Shown here piece by piece: positions 1 through 11,705 of a stretch of 64,000 nt of DNA. The DNA lies in NCBI GenBank assembly GCA_011009095.1, contig VTPC01090942.1, forward strand, positions 1-64,000, in the 5' to 3' direction. This stretch comes from Ignelater luminosus. Taxonomy: Eukaryota; Arthropoda; Insecta; Coleoptera; Elateridae. The notes beneath the pieces were generated by a model, which was given only the letters and a program-made list of their open reading frames with translations, ran no database searches and was not told where the DNA came from. The first letter of the stretch is position 1. Every line of letters begins with the position of its first letter. The translations under genes and the position numbers were made by a program.

Positions 1-2600
1 TTTGATTTCAAGAGACAGATATTTCTGATAAAACCAGACATCTACTCAGAGTATTGGGGAGTATCTCTACCCGTTGTTTCTGTAAAGCCTTGAATACTAC
101 TCTACTGCTGCAGGCAGGTATCCAAATTTTCAAATGTAATCAGGGTACCACGGACAATCGGGAATGATGACTAATCTAATAACCCATTGAGTAGGCGAGA
201 TAAAGAGGGAAAATGAAAGAAACGTAGTGGATATGAGTAATCCTAGTCAGTTGTATAATGCATGTGCATGCCGTTGCACATTTATTTTTAACAATTGCAC
301 TGACTCGGTACAGTATCACTGTCGATTAATATCCTTAACAAGGAAGTAGGCAAGAAAACATTGTGGTTTTCTACATTTGAGAGTTCTAAAGTTGCTAATG
401 CATGTTACTACATCAAAGCTCGATTAATCATATTTAGTACCATAGTCTATGATGAAATGTTTGGTCTGACAAAGCTCCCAATAATCTCAGTTTTGTAACA
501 TCAGAAGTATTTTTACCAACTGGATTTTTTAAAAGATACTCTGAGAAATGCTCAAAATAATTTCAGGCAATCTTTTTTTTTGAAACAAATCAGACAATAG
601 GCTAATTGGTTTCTCAACTTGGTTATCGCCTTAACTTCTTCGTAGAATATCGTTGGTTCAAGATCAGCTTATGTTTTTCCAAATTTAAGATACTGTTAAT
701 GTTAGTTCAAGAATATTATTTTTCTTTAACAATTTATGGCGTCTAACATTTGGTAAGAATTTTTGCAATAGAATTTATTTTTTAATTCTTCTTTTGTCTT
801 AAACCAAAAACTATTTTATTATTAATTTAGTACAGAACATTTTTATAAAGAAAAAGCTATAATGGGAGAAGAAAAAGTAAGATAATCAGAAGCCAATTTG
901 CGATGTCTATCTTAAGAAAAGTTAATCCATGTAATAAATAAAAGAAAATAAAAAAAGAGTTTACAATTAAAGTTATAATCAGAAACAGAAAAAGCTCTGC
1001 CTCCAGTTTATTTTAATATGTCTATGGATTGCTATATCAAAGCATCAAGGCATCATGTCTAGTATGCAGAATAATCCAAAACCACAGTTGTATTGCAGCA
1101 AGGAAGCAGTCATGGCTACTGTAAAGATAGAAAAACAATTGCAGTTGGGTAAGGGGTATCTGCTGGATGTGATATAATGAAGGAAGAAGGAAGTACGCGA
1201 AGTCTAACTAGTCGGTTCTTGAGAAAACCTGAAGAGAGTGACAAACTCGAAACGTTGCCGAAGTGGTTCTAGTCTCCCGTTTGCTTCATCGCCCTCGCCG
1301 TAAAGCTCCTTTCATCTTTTAAGATAATAATTAATCTCAAATTCAGTCAAAAAGGTTCTTAATTCTCGTAATGAAAAGTTTTCGTAAAACTATATATTTT
1401 AAGGTTCAGTGTTAACTAAAGAAGTATCTTCCATTATCCGAAAGCTATTGAGTTATCACTTGACAGGTCAAAGTAGGTAAAATTTGAATTTTTGTGCCCT
1501 AAATCCCACTGGTCGGTTTCTTATAATATTTGTTTATATTCAACAGCAAAAACAAAAAAATGTTTTGTGAGAATAGGTGCGGCATTGAGACAATGGGAGT
1601 AAAACCACTGTCACTAGCGACCACCAAGCTATCTATCTATTTATACTTAATGAAATGTTGATCCATAAGTGTCCCTTAGTGAGAGCACAATTACACTTTC
1701 AATAGATATCAAGATGGAATCTATCTGTTTTGCTCTACTTAGAAATATATCTACAGAACCATGAAATAAATCTTATTTTTCAAGTCAAAAATATTAAGTT
1801 CACCGATTGTCACAAAATGTGAATCTCCTAAAGAGATTAATGCAAGTCCAGTTTGATTTCCTTTTGAGTTTTATCCCTACATCGGTATTTCAAAAGAAGT
1901 CTCATTTTCTTATTAGATGGCTTGAAGTATCAATTAATCATAACAAAGCTCTCTTTACTGTCCCTGGAAAATGAGGAACTTATTGTTAAATTTGTCTAGT
2001 TATGACATTTGGCAACTTAAAATGAATCCGAAGACAAAATTTTCTATCCACTGTGTACTTCGTAAAAAATTTCTTTATTTTGATTTTTGCATTAAATTTT
2101 GACTTTTTATTAGTTTTTCGATGTATAAAAGCAAATTGTACAGTTTTCAATTTGCCAACCTGACCCTGCTTTTGCTTGACTTAATATCATTAACGATAAG
2201 ACTGAAAACCTACAATTTTTATTATTTTTTGTCCACTGTATATTATGTGTTTTATAGATGTTTTGTTTATAATTTATTATCTTTAAGTACATCGATTTAG
2301 AATTCAATGTATTTTCAAGTGTTGATATCGTTTTTACCATTGGATTTGTCTCGAAAAATTAGGCTATAATATACAATCAGGGTTGTCGTAGCTGTGCTAA
2401 TAACAAAAATATCTATTTATACCATTAAGTCTAGAACACCCTGTACATGTTAAATCTGAATATTACTAATCAGAATAAAACGTGTGCAACTATCAAGGTT
2501 TTACTGTTTCTATAACAACTGAACAAAATTTCATTTCATCTTTATTTATTTATTTATTTTTTTAGTTTAAAAGTAATTTTTACAAAAATCAATACCATAG
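1..2600. other. Intergenic, nothing recognised
   Basis: AT-rich sequence with no supportable gene. A short TTTA simple repeat lies at about 2541-2558. The only open frames are short and not protein-like. Confidence 0.6.
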
Positions 2601-2641
2601 CCGGAAACATAAAACGCACTGCCTAAAATTTATTTTTGTTT

Positions 2642-2893
2642 CTAGTAGTAATAATGATGATACAAAGAATGGTGGGCAGCGTATGGGAATGCAGCGTATC
2701 CATAGCCGTAGTTGTGATAGGGGTAGGTTCCAACAACGTATTGTGGTTTGGGTTCAGGAGCAGCCATTGCTACTGCAAAGATAGCGAGACAGAGGATAAG
2801 CTGTAAAAAGAAATTATGTTATAGTAAAAAAGTAAACTGTATGTTGTTTAATCAAAAGCATAATAATGAAGAGCTACTTACTAATTTGAACAT
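2642..2893 (-). CDS. NPLP4-like secreted Tyr/Gly-rich peptide precursor, gene 1 (56 aa, two exons)
   Basis: Exon 1 is 2893-2882 (M-F-K-L). An 81-bp intron (2881-2801) with GTAAGT donor and TTTTTACAG acceptor follows. Exon 2 is 2800-2642 and ends in TAG. The protein starts with a signal peptide (MFKLLILCLAIFAVAMA), then an A-P-E-P-K-P linker, then a tail from Gln24 rich in Tyr (YPYHNYGYGY) and ending HHYYY. This layout matches Drosophila NPLP4, whose secreted peptide begins QYYYGASPYAY. The function is presumed to be a secreted neuropeptide-like, cuticular or defence peptide. It is a close duplicate of gene 2 at 5.3 kb: same length, with differences scattered mostly in the tail. The gene structure is seen directly; family membership is by resemblance; the role is inferred. 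Confidence 0.85.
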
Positions 2894-2921
2894 CTTGAAG
2901 GTTTCTTAATAGTGGTCTGAG

Positions 2922-2962
2922 ATCAACTACTGTATTGAATTTCGCGAAGATTGGTTTATATA
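2922..2962 (-). promoter_or_regulatory. Core promoter of gene 1
   Basis: TATATAAA (2962-2955) is followed about 21 nt downstream by ACAGTAGTTGATC, the counterpart of the ATAGTTTG start-site motif found in sister genes. The block is nearly identical to the one in front of gene 2, including the intervening TTCGCGAAAT. Confidence 0.75.
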
Positions 2963-3000
2963 CCCAAAGATGTTTGTAGTATTTTGAATTAGAATTTCTG

Positions 3001-3022
3001 GGCGTTTTCCGGTCTACCTTCT
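3001..3022 (-). promoter_or_regulatory. Conserved upstream element, gene 1
   Basis: On the gene strand this reads AGAAGGTAGACCGGAAAACG and then CC. It lies about 40 bp upstream of the TATA box. Similar blocks occur at the same distance in genes 2, 5, 6 and 7. Confidence 0.55.
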
Positions 3023-5340
3023 AACTATAATAAAACTTTAAAGCGCAACACTGGAATGACTTCCTCCACGAAAGTTAGTAAACAAACATTATAATATAAA
3101 TTATTATAAATTTCTGCAAGTTTTTAGTTGCTAATATTTGTGTAATAGATCTTAATATTTAATGCATTTAATATATGCCGCGAAAAAGGTTATATTACAA
3201 AATATAATTGCATTATTTTTTTATAGATATTATTATTTTTATGCTAATTGCTAGTAAATTGTTAGAAAAATTGATTTTTCCGAAGATTCTAGCTACCTAA
3301 ATTATACTTATCATTACTTTCAATAAAAATTGCAGATATGAATTAAAATATAACTAAGCTATAGATTTAGATAAGAAACATACAAACTATAAGTAGTATA
3401 GCAGCTAAACAGTTTTGGAATCACTGTTTTAAAGATAAAAATGGAAGAATAATATGTTTATGATAGACATGGAAATAAATAGCTTTTTACAGTTATGCTT
3501 CAAATTGACCTTAGAATCTTCTAATGAGATACAGACCAATCCTTTCAAAAAAACTTCTTTTGCTAAAATACAATATTTGAAGGCAGAAGGGGAATTTGGA
3601 GGGGTAAAAGTAACAAACTACTGCGCAAAATGTTCAGCACTATGTTTAGTACAATGATGACTGAAAAGGTGTTACACAGGTTTAGTTAAGTTTGTTTTTC
3701 CCGAGAAAAACCTTTTCCAAAATGTGAGATACTCTAAATACTAGGTGATGGTTTGAAAATATTCTGAAACCAAGACGGTAAAGACGCTTTAAATATGAAA
3801 GAAAGCTAGTTGTTCCAAAAGGCTGAATTAAACAAGAAGAACAAAAATAAATATGGAACTCCAACTACAAGACTTACTCCAAAAATGAAAAATTGCTGAG
3901 AATGTGTTTGGAGGTTTTAGAACGTGTTGGGAAAAGTTAAAAATATATACATTTATATCAATAATTTCGAAAATCCAAAGTCTTGAAAAGGACATATTTG
4001 ATATCAAAAATAGTGTGTTTGTACAAAATTTGCTGCAACACAAAAAAAAATTTTTGGAGGCTGTGCGCTTCTAAAGTCATTTAAACCATAATCAATCTTA
4101 AGCAGACTTCAGCAAAATTTTGAAGAAGAAATTAAAAAAGGCTGTTTTTATTATCAGTGGTTTTGGTGTTATATGATCTATAAAAATCAGTGTTACTCAA
4201 AGAAAGTACAGTCTACAATTAAGAAGTCTTCCCAGAAACTGCGGTGTCATCTAAGAAAAAATTTACCTAAACATATCATTAAACTTCCAGCTTTATAAGC
4301 ACTTTGTCAATGATGTAATATGCAAATTAAATTTATCATGTGTAATTTATTTGTATTAAGTCTTATAAAATATAAAAATTTAAAGTCTGTGTTTTAAGTT
4401 TATTTAAAGAGATTTTAGCATTTGAAAACAAGAAAAGTAAATCAAAACTAAATGTAGACATTTCATCTACCAAAGTTGTATAGTACAAATGTTTAACTTA
4501 ACACAATTCATATAAAATACGTAGATGTAAATTAAGATGTCTACAAGCCACTTTTCATTTTGTAAACAAACCTCTTATTTAGTTAATTAAGAAACTTTTA
4601 ATTCCAAGTCTCATCGAAGCAAATAAGTGTTTGGCTTGCCGTGAAAATAAAAGAAGAATATAAATAAGCAAAGAAAAGCAAAGTTTGGTTTACTGTTGGC
4701 TAAGCTAGATTGATTTACATCTTAACTTGAAGTTATATAGTTAGATAAAAACAAACACTACGGTTTAGGAATTTCTGTTTTGATAGTCTGTCTTTCTCTT
4801 GTACATAAGTGTTTTGCAGATGTCTTCTATTAAGTCTAGGTATATTCGCAATTATTGAAGATAAAACATTAGCAACATAAGAATATCTACTATACTGTGA
4901 AATAGAATCTAAGTGTTTCATTTTCAATGGCTGCAAGTGTACATCAATATGTAATACAATAATTCGATTTTCATATCTTTTTATTCATTGCAGAAAACAA
5001 AATGCTTAGGTTGCTGCGATACTTATAAAATTATAAAATCAATAGAAAACTAGATTTTGAAGATTTTTCTTTAATTCTTTTCTCTTCAGAAATTCATGTT
5101 TCTTTCGGTAAATATTATCAAGCATTAAATACTTTTTATTAGCTTATTGTCATTACTGATGCATATCTAAACCCATAATAATTATAGTTTTGTTGGGCTT
5201 AAGGTATTAAAGGTTTACAGCTTTTTAATACAAAAGAAACAAATTTTATTTTATTTTTTTTATTGAAACTTAAAAATAATTTACAAAATCATTAACCATA
5301 ATCATATCCGGGGACGTAGAGCACACTGCCTAAAATTTAT
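3023..5340. other. Intergenic, nothing recognised
   Basis: AT-rich spacer between peptide genes 1 and 2. Short open frames here show no protein-like composition or recognisable motif. Confidence 0.6.
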
Positions 5341-5347
5341 TTATGTT

Positions 5348-5631
5348 TTAATAATAATAATGGTGGTATAAAGAATTGTAGGCAGCATATGGGTATGCAG
5401 AGTATCCATAGCCGTAGTTGTAATAGGGGTAGGCTCCAACAACGTATTGTGGTTTGGGTTCAGGAGCAGCCATGGCTACTGCGAAGATAGCAAGGCAAAG
5501 GATCAACTGTAAAAAGAAAACATGTTAAAGTTAAAATGTAGAATTTATCCTTCTTTAGCAAAATTAATAATAAATAAATAAAATTGAATAATTAAATAAA
5601 GGAAGAGCTAAGTACTTACTAGTTTGAACAT
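5348..5631 (-). CDS. NPLP4-like secreted Tyr/Gly-rich peptide precursor, gene 2 (56 aa, two exons)
   Basis: Exon 1 is 5631-5620 (M-F-K-L, codons ATG TTC AAA CTA). A 113-bp intron (5619-5507) has a GTAAGT donor and TTTTTACAG acceptor. Exon 2 is 5506-5348, ending TAA. The signal peptide (MFKLLILCLAIFAVAMA) is identical to gene 1, as is the EPKPQYVVG start of the mature part. The tail is YPYYNYGYGYSAYPYAAYNS and then LYHHYYY. Compared with gene 1, three His/Phe positions are Tyr here, so the copies differ mainly in aromatic content. Promoter and exon similarity show a recent tandem duplication. The role is inferred from NPLP4 resemblance only. Confidence 0.85.
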
Positions 5632-5658
5632 TTTGGCAGTTTCTTTATAGTCGTTTGA

Positions 5659-5702
5659 GATCAACTACTATGCTGGATTTCGCGAAGATTGGGGTTTATA
5701 TA
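5659..5702 (-). promoter_or_regulatory. Core promoter of gene 2
   Basis: TATATAAA (5702-5695), then 23 nt, then ATAGTAGTTGATC (from 5671). The arrangement matches gene 1 and the wider family. Confidence 0.75.
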
Positions 5703-5738
5703 CCAAAAAATGCATAATTTTCGCAATTAAAATTTCTA

Positions 5739-5760
5739 GGCGTTTCCTGATCTACCTTCC
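5739..5760 (-). promoter_or_regulatory. Conserved upstream element, gene 2
   Basis: Gene-strand sequence GGAAGGTAGATCAGGAAACG and then CC, about 37 bp upstream of the TATA box. It aligns with the gene 1 element at 3001-3022. Confidence 0.55.
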
Positions 5761-6400
5761 AGCTGTAATAAAACATCGAGAGCGTGTATTCCTGTTTTCA
5801 AAATCGCGTAAACAATCATTATAATATAAATTGGTACTGGTTTTAATTTATTGAGTCACAGTTGCGACATAACGTTTTATTGTTATAGTATTATGTATTA
5901 GATGACTTAAAAATGGACATTTCTAGTTTTGGTTTGTTTTGGTTTATAAATGTTAATAGATCCGTTACGAATTACGTAAACTTGAAGAATTTATTAGTTG
6001 TGTATCAATACTTATTAAACAAATATAGTTGGCTAAATATTAATAATCATCTCATTATATCATTAGCTAATTGGTATCATTCTATAATTAAGGTAGTTGT
6101 TGAAAAAATAAATTTTAACATAATAATTAATAATCTTAACGTAATCAACTTGTGACAATTTATCTGGTATATTGGGCTTCCGGATTGTTCTCTTCCTAGT
6201 TTGACTACGAAGTCTTTTTGCAATTTCTTCTGGAACTTCCTTTGGAGACCATCAAATATCTACATCTACACTCATAAACTTCTGCTTGTACAGCTAGGAA
6301 TCATAGAAAATCTTCAAAAATTATGTTTCAGAAAAGTAAACCTCTTTGATAGTCTCTTGGACATTGTCTGTCTTGTATACTGAATGCTTGCATATCTGTG
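5761..6400. other. Intergenic, nothing recognised
   Basis: AT-rich spacer. The open frames at 5913-6155 and 6201-6383 are not protein-like and are not supported. Confidence 0.5.
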
Positions 6401-6790
6401 TTGCCAATAACTTCTAAATGGTTTGTATAGATCTCGCAGTTTGCAAAGGGCACACGATATAAGCATAAGTTGTTGCAGCGTTTGGATTACTTTTGAACAG
6501 ATACTGTCGGGTCCAGAAGCTTTGTTTTTTTTAAATCGTTAACTGCTTGCAATATCTTCTCCTCTATGGACGACACTGCTTTGTCGTTAGTTGTATAATA
6601 TTTCTTAACATTTCCATTTTTCTAATGGTCTGTAGCGAATCGTCCCGCTGAAAATAGTTATTAGGCAGTAGTATGTTCAGAAGTACGGTTGAGAGTTTCT
6701 GCCAGTTTTTTGCCATCGCTTCATTACTTATTTCTAAAAAAGAAGACAGAGTGGAAGACCACGTTTTCATCTGTCCATTTTCCTCATAAA
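6400..6790 (-). pseudogene. Degenerate non-LTR retrotransposon reverse-transcriptase fragment
   Basis: The minus-strand translation around 6590-6500 reads SSIEEKILQAVNDLKKTK and then L-L-D-P-D-S-I-C. This resembles the start of a non-LTR reverse transcriptase (the 'AI..LK..KAPGPDGI' region that follows an endonuclease domain). Stops and frameshifts interrupt it on both sides. The upstream part (6770-6564) has an NWQKL...LLPN segment consistent with the linker before reverse transcriptase in R1/I-type elements. No 3' tail or target duplication was found. Clade assignment is uncertain. Confidence 0.45.
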
Positions 6791-8105
6791 ATTCTTCTAA
6801 TCACATAAAATATGACAATAGAAGAAAAAGTTTTTGATCGACTAGAGCCATCTTCTTTATATCTTGATTTTCTTGGTATATCAAGTACAAATTTTGACCT
6901 AACATTACATTACTTATCAAAACAACACTTATTTTTTGTAGTTTTCTTCGCCCATAGTAGGTGCGCATCAATGCATCTCTGTAATGTAATGCGCGGACGT
7001 CAGTTTTAGTTTGGATTCACTTTGTTCTGAAAGTTTTACGTTTCAACATCAGCTACAGTGTAATTATTAATATTATTAATAGCATGTATCTCGCTTGCAC
7101 ATTTGACATACCAGACAAGAAAAGTCAACCAATTTTTACTATTTACCCCCGCGTTCACTATTAATGCCTTATTTTACTGCACTTGGTGCACAATATTCTG
7201 GTTGGCATCTCAGCTGCTACTTTTGCACCACATACTCACAGAACGACATCAGGAACTTACATATCAATCATAAGCACCTGCTGCTGCAGCCATTACCATC
7301 AATATTGCTCTGTACTGAAACTCCAACAAACATTCTCACTATGCGAAAAGTAACACAGTAATTTTTTTATGGCTTGGATTATATTTTGCTTAGTAAATTC
7401 AAAACCAATTTGATCAAAAAACATCTATCGTTCATATTATTAAGTTTATTTAGTATTCAAGATTGATCTAAGTGTAATCTCTGTTAATTATATTTAAAAC
7501 TAATGCGACACAACACGAAGTAACATTAGTAACCATTAACACAAAATCAAGGAGCAGCAACAAACTGCAGATTCCTCTAATTAGTGATTAAATTGGTAAA
7601 AAAAATGAAACATGTAAATGTGCTCTGAGTTAAGAAACACGCATGAAGAAGTCTGTCGAAAATTCAAAATAGTTTTGGCACCGCAAAAAGATAGGTTTTG
7701 CAAAAATCGAAAATTTTTAATAAAAGAGAACATTAATAAAATAATAAGAAGTTGCTAAAAAAGGAGACAAAAATTGAGAGCACTGTCAGAAACAAAAATA
7801 ATTAAGTCCCAAAATACCAGTATGCTATGCGACCAGATTATCAGAAAGTTGCATATCGAAGAGAATCTTGTGCTTAGTGGTTCTTTTGATCATCCAACAG
7901 TCAGCTCACTTAAAGCCTTAGCTACGTAGAAGTTTGTGTTTCATGGCTGTCAACCTAGTATTTCTTATACTATCATACCTAAAATTATGTACCTATCTCC
8001 TGTAATAGATAATGAGCTACAATCTAGTAGCTCCTACTAAACTGTTAACACAATGTAAGGCTTACTTATTTACTTACAATTAGTCCGTCGTCGTTTGTAC
8101 CGTTG
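6791..8105. other. Intergenic, nothing recognised
   Basis: No gene or repeat was recognised between the retrotransposon scrap and the left end of the Transib element. Confidence 0.5.
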
Positions 8106-8131
8106 CACAATGTTCCGACAAAAGTCGAAAA
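8106..8131 (+). repeat. Left terminal inverted repeat of Transib
   Basis: It contains the terminal heptamer CACAATG, then TTCCGA, then GACAAAAGTCGAAAA. The right end begins CACTGTGGTCCGA, so the outer 13 bases match apart from three positions. Confidence 0.8.
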
Positions 8132-8613
8132 ACGTAAGTCAGAATTTCAGATTTAGTACAATGGAATCTGATAGAGAGGGAGTTAGTGTACATGATACAG
8201 AAAACGAAAACAGTCTACCTTCTAATCTTTCGGCTGTACAAAATACAACACACGAGGTGCATCGACTGAAGACCAATATTCAATTGTGAATAACTTTTTA
8301 CATAGTTGGCCGATTGTAATTTGGTTTGATCACGGATATTCCTAGTAGTAAGTAGATTAACTACATATCTAATATTGTTACATATTCATATTTGGAATAT
8401 AAACAAAATGGCGTCGAAAATGGGTTTAAATAAATGTTGGTTTACAAATACATGTTTACTTAAATAAAAAAAAAGTTGTGACTCTACGAGATCATGCGAT
8501 TTCAGTACTAGAACTAAGTAGACTGAAATGTTCTCAAATAAGATATGTAATGATTAACCTGACTTTTGTGCCTCAATAATTGTTATAACAGTTTTACTAA
8601 AAGCTAAATAGTA

Positions 8614-10089
8614 ATGAATTGTGACCAGCCCAAAAAAGATGTCTTATGATGCACTTTCCCTTATTGTCGAAGCAAAACTATCGAAACACCAGGTTATGAG
8701 AGATGCTGCCAGGAAACATAATTCCCCTTTCTTATTATCTTACCACAAAGTTTTAGAAGCTAAACAGCGATTTTATTCATCAAATACAACAGTAACAGAG
8801 ACAAGTGCAGAAGTTAAATTACAATCTCTACTGGACCATACTGCTGAAAGTAAATATTTTGCAACCACAACAAGATATTGTTTAAATGTTGGATCCAAAA
8901 ATAGTTCAAGAAATTACTCTAATTGTAAAATGGGGTTGTGACGATAGTTCTGAGCAAAGTGAATATAAACAGTCTTTCAGCGATGATATTAGCTTGGACG
9001 CACGTTTTTCTTACTTCATTAGTACCATTGATACTTTCAGCCAAGAATCTTGAAGCAGACCAATAAGATTGCAATTTCTGCACAAAAACGTAGAGTCGAC
9101 TGTGAGGGGAAAAATTTCATAGATGAACAAATTTTACATCTTGTGCTTTTTAATATAGTGATGAATTGCAAAGACATAGTAGTACATTATGATATGGTAT
9201 TTACAATGACAGATTGGAAAGTGTGTATTGCTTTGACGTCGACAAAGTCATCCATGCGATGTTCTTTGTGCAAAGCGACTTCAAAAGATTTCAACAAAAT
9301 TGACTTGATCAAAGACAAAGCAATAGACACATCAGCATTGAACCTTGGGCTCTCAACATTGCATGCTTGAATTAGTTTTTTTTTAAATGCTTATTACATT
9401 TAGGATACAAACTTGGAATTAAGCAATGGCACGCACGTACTGAGAAAGACAAGAAAATTACAGCTGATCGAAAAACCGCAATCTAAAAGCATTTAAGAAG
9501 CAGTTAGGTTTAATTATTGATCGTTCGAAACCAGGATATGGTAACACAAACGGTGGCAATGCTACTCATCGCTTCTTTGAGCATTGTTCTGAATCGGCAA
9601 ACATTTTAGGCGTTGACGAACATTTGACACATCATTTCCACGCTATTTTACAAATATTTTCAAACGGCTTTGCTGTAAATGTAGAATTATTCGAAGAATA
9701 TTGTTTGGTTACTGCGAATATGTTCGTTGAAAGATACCCATGGTATTGTATGTTGATTACAGTATACCAAGTGTTAATCCATGAAGCTGCAATTGTAATT
9801 GCAATTACTTGAAGATGCTCAGGAGTCACGAAATAAAGCTATAAAAAAGTATCGGGAAGACTTTTCGCAAAAATGTTTACGTGAAAAAACAATGAAAGAT
9901 GTTTTTCAGCGACTCCTGATATCTTCAGATCCATTAATTTTAAGTTTAAAAAAAACTCCGCCAAAAGCAAGTAATATTTTATCTTCGGAAGCAATAAAAC
10001 TTTTACTGCCACCAGATCATAGTGATAATAAAAATTATGTGCCAAAAACTGATGAATCAGAAAGTTCTGAAGATTCCTCCGAAAAGTAA
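8614..10089 (+). pseudogene. RAG1-like Transib transposase, frameshifted remnant
   Basis: Transposase of the RAG1/Transib DDE superfamily, broken into at least five frames. The start is probably ATG 8614 (M-N-C-D-Q-P-K-K), with a frameshift before S-Y-D-A-L-S-L. A segment at 8886-9050 has KWGCDDSSEQSEYKQ, holding the first catalytic Asp. A segment at 9050-9370 has FTMTDWKVC with the second Asp (the usual Gly after it is Trp here), then a C-x-x-C pair (CSLCKAT) and the STLHA motif. A segment at 9500-9812 has FVERYPWY. A final segment at 9799-10089 has EDAQESRNKAIKKYRED, whose Glu-Ser-x-Asn-Lys matches the third catalytic position of RAG1. The acidic Ser-rich C-terminus ends at TAA 10087. It cannot make an active enzyme. 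Assignment rests on motif recognition, not a search. Confidence 0.8.
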
Positions 10090-10287
10090 AATAAAAAATA
10101 TTAGATTCCTTGGGTTTTTTTATTGAATAAATACTTTTGAAACGCATTTTTATACTGATTAGATTTTTTTATTTCATATCCGCCATATTTGATCCACCAT
10201 CATGTTTTTTTCATAAAAGAACATTAAATTCGAAATCAGCGACTCCAAATACCTGCCTAGGCTGAATTTCTAATACGTTTCACTACA

Positions 10288-10331
10288 TTTTCGACTTTTG
10301 TCACAGTTTTTTACCGTTTCGGACCACAGTG
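10288..10331 (-). repeat. Right terminal inverted repeat of Transib
   Basis: Read inward from 10331 it starts CACTGTGGTCCGA and reaches the shared 15-mer GACAAAAGTCGAAAA at 10302-10288. The 15-mer is further inside here than at the left end, so the termini are asymmetric. Confidence 0.75.
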
Positions 10332-10336
10332 CGCTG

Positions 10337-11220
10337 TTTAGCAGTGTTGAGATTGTGCAGTAGCTGCTAGTGACAATGATCAGCATGGGCGAGTTCTGCC
10401 AGCATTTGGCCGACGCGCAGTAAATCGAGCTTTAAGAGAAGGCGAACATGGACAGAAAACTGCCAAGTTAAATTATTAACTTTTCTGCCAATAAATGTCG
10501 GTAGGTACGAAACTAACTCATTAATTTCAAATAATCTGCGTTACGCTATGTAAACTTTGACCTAAAGTTGCTTTTCTGTAATAATGCGGCTTTTGTGTTT
10601 TTATAAGTAGACACTCAGCTGCCTCTACATTGTATATTTTGAAACGGTTTTGAAAAATGCGTTAGTCCCTGAGTGTCTAACTTTTAATAGCTTTTACTTC
10701 TCTTAATCACTTAATATTCGATAGATGCAAAATATAAAAAAAATTTACTGAAATTTAAAATTCAATTTGACTTACGAAAAACGGCTAAGTTCGACAGGTC
10801 TAAAATTCTTTTAATCTTATTACGAAAACATTTTATTCAAGTAGTTTCAGAAAGTTAGTTGCTACATTTAGAAATATTTGTAGATACAGGAATATTTAAA
10901 TTTGAGCCTACTATTGGGATCTCAGAAACTGTAAGAGATGGAGGATTGGTTAAATTGGAGGCAAAGTTGCATATTTCGATGTTTGATAACACTCTAAAAA
11001 AGTCTGATCTAACTTATTTGTTTTTTAAGTAAAATCAGAAAAAATGCAATTTTTCGAGTTAGTGCTCGTCGTAACAAAATTCACACCGCATTTCAGTTTC
11101 AAAGAGAATACAGTGAATTCATAGTGTTGTAGCCAGTGACCAAAATTGAGCAATAGATTACACGAAGTGCATTTGAGATCCCGGTGACCATTTAGAGTTT
11201 CTGCAATAACTAGACAAAAT
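10337..11220. other. Intergenic, nothing recognised
   Basis: Spacer between Transib and a Tc1-like scrap. The stretch from about 10850 may be the unrecognisable 5' part of that scrap. Confidence 0.45.
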
Positions 11221-11224
11221 CAAA

Positions 11225-11705
11225 AAGAAAGGTTTCAATGGAGACGAAAATCTTAAAACTGGCCAAATAAACAATGGACATTTGTGCTTTTCTCTGAAGA
11301 GTCAGGATTTGATATGTATCGTAATTTAGGAAAATGTAAAGATCATGATGTGGACTGGAATAAGCATTGGTGACAGAACTGATCTCGTTCCAATTTGGGA
11401 CAACATGACAGATCAATTTTTTTTTTGGTTTAAGCGAGAACTTCATATTTATGCAGATCGCGCTGTTCTGGACATACAGTCAACACGTTTTGAATAAAAT
11501 TATTAACCATGGCCGACCTAATTTCTCGACCTAAATCCGATCAAGGATACTTGGGGTTATGCTACTAACAAAGAACAGTTCTAGCAGCAAATGATCATAT
11601 TCAGAATTCTAGAAATCTCTTTAAAGTACTTGAGAGGGAGTAAGAAGGAATACTTCAAGCCGATCTTGATAATTTAATCGTAAGTATGCCCATGGCAATC
11701 AGATT
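11225..11705 (+). pseudogene. Tc1-like transposase fragment
   Basis: Reading across frames gives FSEESGFDMYRN (the 'SDESRF' catalytic Asp region), GRTDLVPI/NMTDQ-like and D-L-N-P-I-K-D-T-W-G-Y (the 'PDLNPIEHLWG' third catalytic region). Near 11650 it gives ILQADLDNLIVSMP, the typical C-terminal end of Tc1 transposases. Many stops and frameshifts are present and no inverted repeats were found. It belongs to the Tc1/mariner superfamily. Confidence 0.65.

Larger units (their letters stand above)
8106..10331 (+). mobile_element. Transib (RAG1-related) DNA transposon, degraded but with both ends
   Basis: The left end begins CACAATG at 8106-8112 and the right end, read inward, begins CACTGTG (10331-10325). 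Both fit the Transib/RAG heptamer form CACWRTG. The flanking 5-bp sequences are CGTTG (8101-8105) and CGCTG (10332-10336), a target duplication with one mismatch; 5-bp GC-rich duplications are typical of Transib. Both ends also share the 15-mer GACAAAAGTCGAAAA (8117-8131, and inverted at 10302-10288). The interior carries a broken Transib-type transposase. Length is 2226 bp. The ends are seen directly; the family is named from the transposase motifs and terminal structure. Confidence 0.85.

Noticed and set aside
6812..7361. Short forward ORFs (6812-7009, 7164-7361)
   Set aside because: Composition and length are what chance gives in AT-rich DNA, and no motif or promoter supports them.
8106..10331. 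12/23-type spacer and nonamer in the Transib ends
   Set aside because: The right end has AAAAAACTG 12 nt after its heptamer, but the match to the RAG nonamer is weak and the left end gives no clear 23-nt partner. Not claimed.
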